Shown: positions 6,269-8,397 of the stretch, piece by piece
Position numbering within the stretch: the first letter of the stretch is position 1
Layout of the letters: each line of letters begins with the position of its first letter
Assembly: GCA_023457715.1 (NCBI GenBank)
Contig: JAEWKR010000003.1
Coordinates: 1-8,397, forward strand
Reading direction: 5' to 3'
Length of the DNA stretch: 8,397 nt
Source: Verrucomicrobiota bacterium
GTDB taxonomy: Bacteria; Verrucomicrobiota; Verrucomicrobiia; Opitutales; Opitutaceae
Made by a program: the position numbers and the translations under genes
Notes under the pieces: model-generated
Seen by the model: the letters and a program-made list of their open reading frames with translations, nothing else
Database searches by the model: none
Told to the model about the DNA's origin: nothing

Positions 6269-8218
6269 TCAACTTTCCGCGCGCCGCTTGGCGTCGGCCT
6301 CGATCGCTTGGTTCAACTGGTCCAGGGTGGCCCGAACCCGTTCCTTCACGGCGGGAAGTTCCTTGGCGTCCTTCACCTTCTCGTTCGCGAAGAGGTAAAA
6401 TTTCATCTTGGGCTCCGTGCCGCTGCCGCGCGCGGCAAAGCTGTAGCCGTTGGACAGCTTCACCACATAAAGGTCCTGCGCGGGAATCTTTTCTCCGTCG
6501 GCGTCGTGGAATTCGGCCCGGCCGAAGTCCTGGAACTCGACGACCTTCACGTCGCCAAAGGCTTGGGGCGGGTTGGAACGATAGGTTTCCAGGATGCGCT
6601 TGATCTTCGCGTTGCCCGAGGCGCCCTCGTAGTAAAGATTGATCACGCCCTCCAGATAGAACCCGTACCGCAGGAAGATCTCGTCCAGGTATTCCGGAAC
6701 GGTCAGGCCCCGGGACTTCACCCACGCGCAGAGTTCGGCGAACATCAGGCAGGCGGAATTGCCGTCCTTGTCGCGCACGTAATCGTTCGGCAGGTAGCCG
6801 TAGCTTTCCTCCGTGCCGAACGCGTAGAAGGTGCTGTGTTGCTGCAGGAGGCGCGCGCGCTGCTCGAAGGGAATCGCGTCGTACTCGAAGCCAGGCCCGG
6901 CGGCCGCGGTCAGTTTCGCCTCGTAGCCGCGCATCTTGGCGGCGATCCACTTGAACCCGGTGAGGGTGTTGATCACCTTCACACCCTGCCCCTGGCCGAT
7001 GGCGTCCTGCAGGCGGGTGGTGACGAAGGTCTTGACGATCGCGACGCGATCGCTGCCCTGTGCCGGGATCCAGCCGAGCTCCTTGTATTTGAGCAGCCGG
7101 TATTCGGTCAGCAGCGCGCCGATCTGATTGCCGGTCAATAATTCCATCCGCCCATCGCGGGTGCGGACGGCACAGCCCATGCGATCGCAATCCGGGTCGG
7201 TTGCGAGCACCACGTCCGCGCCATTTCGGCCCGCAAGTTCGACGGCCAGGGCGAGCGCCGCGGCGTTCTCCGGGTTCGGCGATTTTACGGTCGGGAACCG
7301 CGCATCGAAGTCGAGCTGTTCGGGCACCGGGGTCACGTTGCAGCCGGCCTGCTTCAGCAGCGGCACGGAATGGACCGCGCCCGTGCCGTGAATGTTGGTG
7401 AAGACCACGTTCAGTTTCGTCGACTTGAAGACCTGCGGATCGAGCGCGGCCTTGGCGGCGACGCTGCGATAGAGATCGTCCGCTTCCCGACCCAGGGTGA
7501 CCACGCCCTCAAGCCGGGCCTCGAGGTAGCGGGTGACTTCAGCCAGCGGAACGACGTTCACCTCGTCCACGATGCCCTTGTCATGCGGCGGGACCACCTG
7601 GCCGCCGTCGTCGAAATACGCCTTGAACCCGTTGTCGTGGGGCGGATTGTGGCTCGCCGTGATCACGACCCCGGCGTGCGCCCGCTGCCAGCGGACGGAG
7701 AAACTCAATTGCGGCGTCGGACGCGGGCCGTCGAAGATGAAGGCCTGTCCACCGAGTTGCGTCCAGGCCGACGCGGCGAGTTCGCAGAAGCGGCGGGAGA
7801 AATGGCGAACGTCGTGCGCGATCACCAGCTTCGGCCGCGCATCCGACCCCTTGGCGGCGAGGTACTTCTTCGTGTAGCGGAAGAGCCCGAGCGTGGCGCG
7901 TAGCAGCGTGAAGTCGTTCAGCATGTTGCTGCCGACGGCGGCATGTTCGGGCGAGCCCTTGGCATCAAGCCGGCCGGTTTCGGCCTCGGCGGTCTTAACC
8001 CCGATGGTGCGGCCGCGCATCCCACCGGTGCCGAATTCCAGATACCGATAAAACCGATCGTTGAGCTCGTCCCACGCCCCCTGCGTCACAAGCTCCTCGA
8101 TGCTGGTCCCTGCCCAGGCGGGCAGCGGTGCGGCAAGGAAGGTGCCGAGATTTTCGACGGTGCTGGGGAGCAGTTGGCCGGCCTGGCCGGCGGACTGGAT
8201 GCGTTCGAGGGTGGTCAT
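6269..8218 (-). CDS. Phospho-sugar mutase (phosphoglucomutase/phosphomannomutase family)
   Basis: A 649-residue alpha-D-phosphohexomutase. These enzymes move a phosphate between C1 and C6 of a hexose, typically glucose-1-P and glucose-6-P, through a phosphoserine intermediate, and link glycolysis to glycogen, cell-wall and exopolysaccharide synthesis. All four signature sites are present: the catalytic serine loop TASHNPPHDNGFK (S189), the metal-binding loop DPDCDR (D341, D343, D345), the sugar-specificity loop GTEESYG (468-474) and the phosphate-binding loop RGSGTEPK (597-604). An N-terminal FGTGGMRG (62-69) is typical of the long PGM2/PgcA-like branch. The length is slightly above the usual 570-620 residues, with about 50 extra residues at the N-terminus. 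Phosphoglucomutase is more likely than phosphomannomutase from the branch, but sequence alone does not settle the substrate. The ATG at 8216-8218 opens the frame after 179 nt of non-coding DNA. No Shine-Dalgarno is evident. Confidence 0.93.
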   Translation of the reverse strand: MTTLERIQSAGQAGQLLPSTVENLGTFLAAPLPAWAGTSIEELVTQGAWDELNDRFYRYLEFGTGGMRGRTIGVKTAEAETGRLDAKGSPEHAAVGSNMLNDFTLLRATLGLFRYTKKYLAAKGSDARPKLVIAHDVRHFSRRFCELAASAWTQLGGQAFIFDGPRPTPQLSFSVRWQRAHAGVVITASHNPPHDNGFKAYFDDGGQVVPPHDKGIVDEVNVVPLAEVTRYLEARLEGVVTLGREADDLYRSVAAKAALDPQVFKSTKLNVVFTNIHGTGAVHSVPLLKQAGCNVTPVPEQLDFDARFPTVKSPNPENAAALALAVELAGRNGADVVLATDPDCDRMGCAVRTRDGRMELLTGNQIGALLTEYRLLKYKELGWIPAQGSDRVAIVKTFVTTRLQDAIGQGQGVKVINTLTGFKWIAAKMRGYEAKLTAAAGPGFEYDAIPFEQRARLLQQHSTFYAFGTEESYGYLPNDYVRDKDGNSACLMFAELCAWVKSRGLTVPEYLDEIFLRYGFYLEGVINLYYEGASGNAKIKRILETYRSNPPQAFGDVKVVEFQDFGRAEFHDADGEKIPAQDLYVVKLSNGYSFAARGSGTEPKMKFYLFANEKVKDAKELPAVKERVRATLDQLNQAIEADAKRRAES

Positions 8219-8397
8219 GCGCGCAAGTTAAGCGGGAAAAGGAAGGGCCTTGTCTAGCGGCCGCAGCCACCTTAAGGAACTGAGAAATCGCGAGAAAGAC
8301 AGAATTTCGCGCGGAAAGGCGGGTCGGGAATTTTCCGGGAAGCACGCCAGTCCGCAGGGCTCCTAAGTGCGCAGGCGGGGCCCCAAACCAAACTTTT
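8219..8397. other. Non-coding leader upstream of the phosphomutase gene
   Basis: This 179-nt stretch shows no credible gene and should hold the promoter of the mutase. It is AT-richer than its surroundings around 8280-8340. I could not find a convincing -35/-10 pair. Visible structures are a short imperfect inverted repeat near 8290-8313 (GCGAGAAA against TTTCGCGC) and the 8-bp palindrome GGGGCCCC at 8377-8384. The window ends before the neighbouring gene on the right. Confidence 0.4.

Noticed and set aside
5316..7141. Long plus-strand open frames opposite the kinase N-terminus and the mutase (5316-6398, 6215-7141)
   Set aside because: Antisense shadows; the opposite strand carries conserved CHASE and phosphomutase motifs.
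6207..7190. N-terminal extension of the kinase frame back to 7190
   Set aside because: The extension overlaps the same-strand mutase in another frame, is Arg-rich and unlike any domain. The ATG at 6204-6206 directly precedes the membrane anchor.
8219..8345. Upstream start for the mutase region (minus frame 7995-8345)
   Set aside because: This frame differs from that of the mutase and overlaps its N-terminal coding region. It looks like chance.

Overview
The window is GC-rich chromosomal DNA. All five confidently called genes lie on the minus strand, so transcription runs from the right end to the left. In that order they are a phospho-sugar mutase of the phosphoglucomutase/phosphomannomutase superfamily (6269-8218), a membrane-bound sensor histidine kinase with CHASE-PAS-GAF-PAS-HisKA-HATPase architecture (3162-6206), bacterial-type prolyl-tRNA synthetase proS (1153-2916), the N-degron adaptor clpS (738-1034) and a DUF2017-like gene (290-751) that overlaps the end of clpS by 14 nt.

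The likely source is a Verrucomicrobiota bacterium, perhaps Opitutaceae-like. The reasons are the high GC, the weak Shine-Dalgarno signals before four of the five starts, the very long phosphomutase, the clpS-DUF2017 pairing, and intergenic repeats (CTCTGTG, AACATCG and GGCCAGAG types) that I associate with that group. No 16S or other decisive marker is present, so this is inference. The clpS-DUF2017 arrangement and the LNDPVNLMSY motif in ClpS also resemble Actinobacteria.

The genes are mostly housekeeping: sugar-phosphate interconversion, tRNA charging and proteolysis. The kinase is the only regulatory gene, and no response regulator lies beside it. Only clpS-DUF2017 is tightly coupled. The other gaps are 62 nt (mutase to kinase), 245 nt (kinase to proS) and 118 nt (proS to clpS), and each carries a hairpin or repeat that could end or attenuate transcription.

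The most unusual content is between the genes. The kinase-proS gap is almost filled by an 8-bp tandem repeat (consensus RGAGGGCC) that reverses orientation near its right end, giving a long, imperfect GC-rich hairpin that starts at the kinase stop codon. The left end (1-289) is a mosaic of CTCTGTG-type repeats, an AACATCG doublet, and three copies of a 25-bp REP-like element in +/-/+ orientation that can form alternative hairpins. I see no phage, transposase, CRISPR array, tRNA or rRNA. I found no convincing new protein system; the repeat elements and the clpS-DUF2017 pair deserve follow-up.
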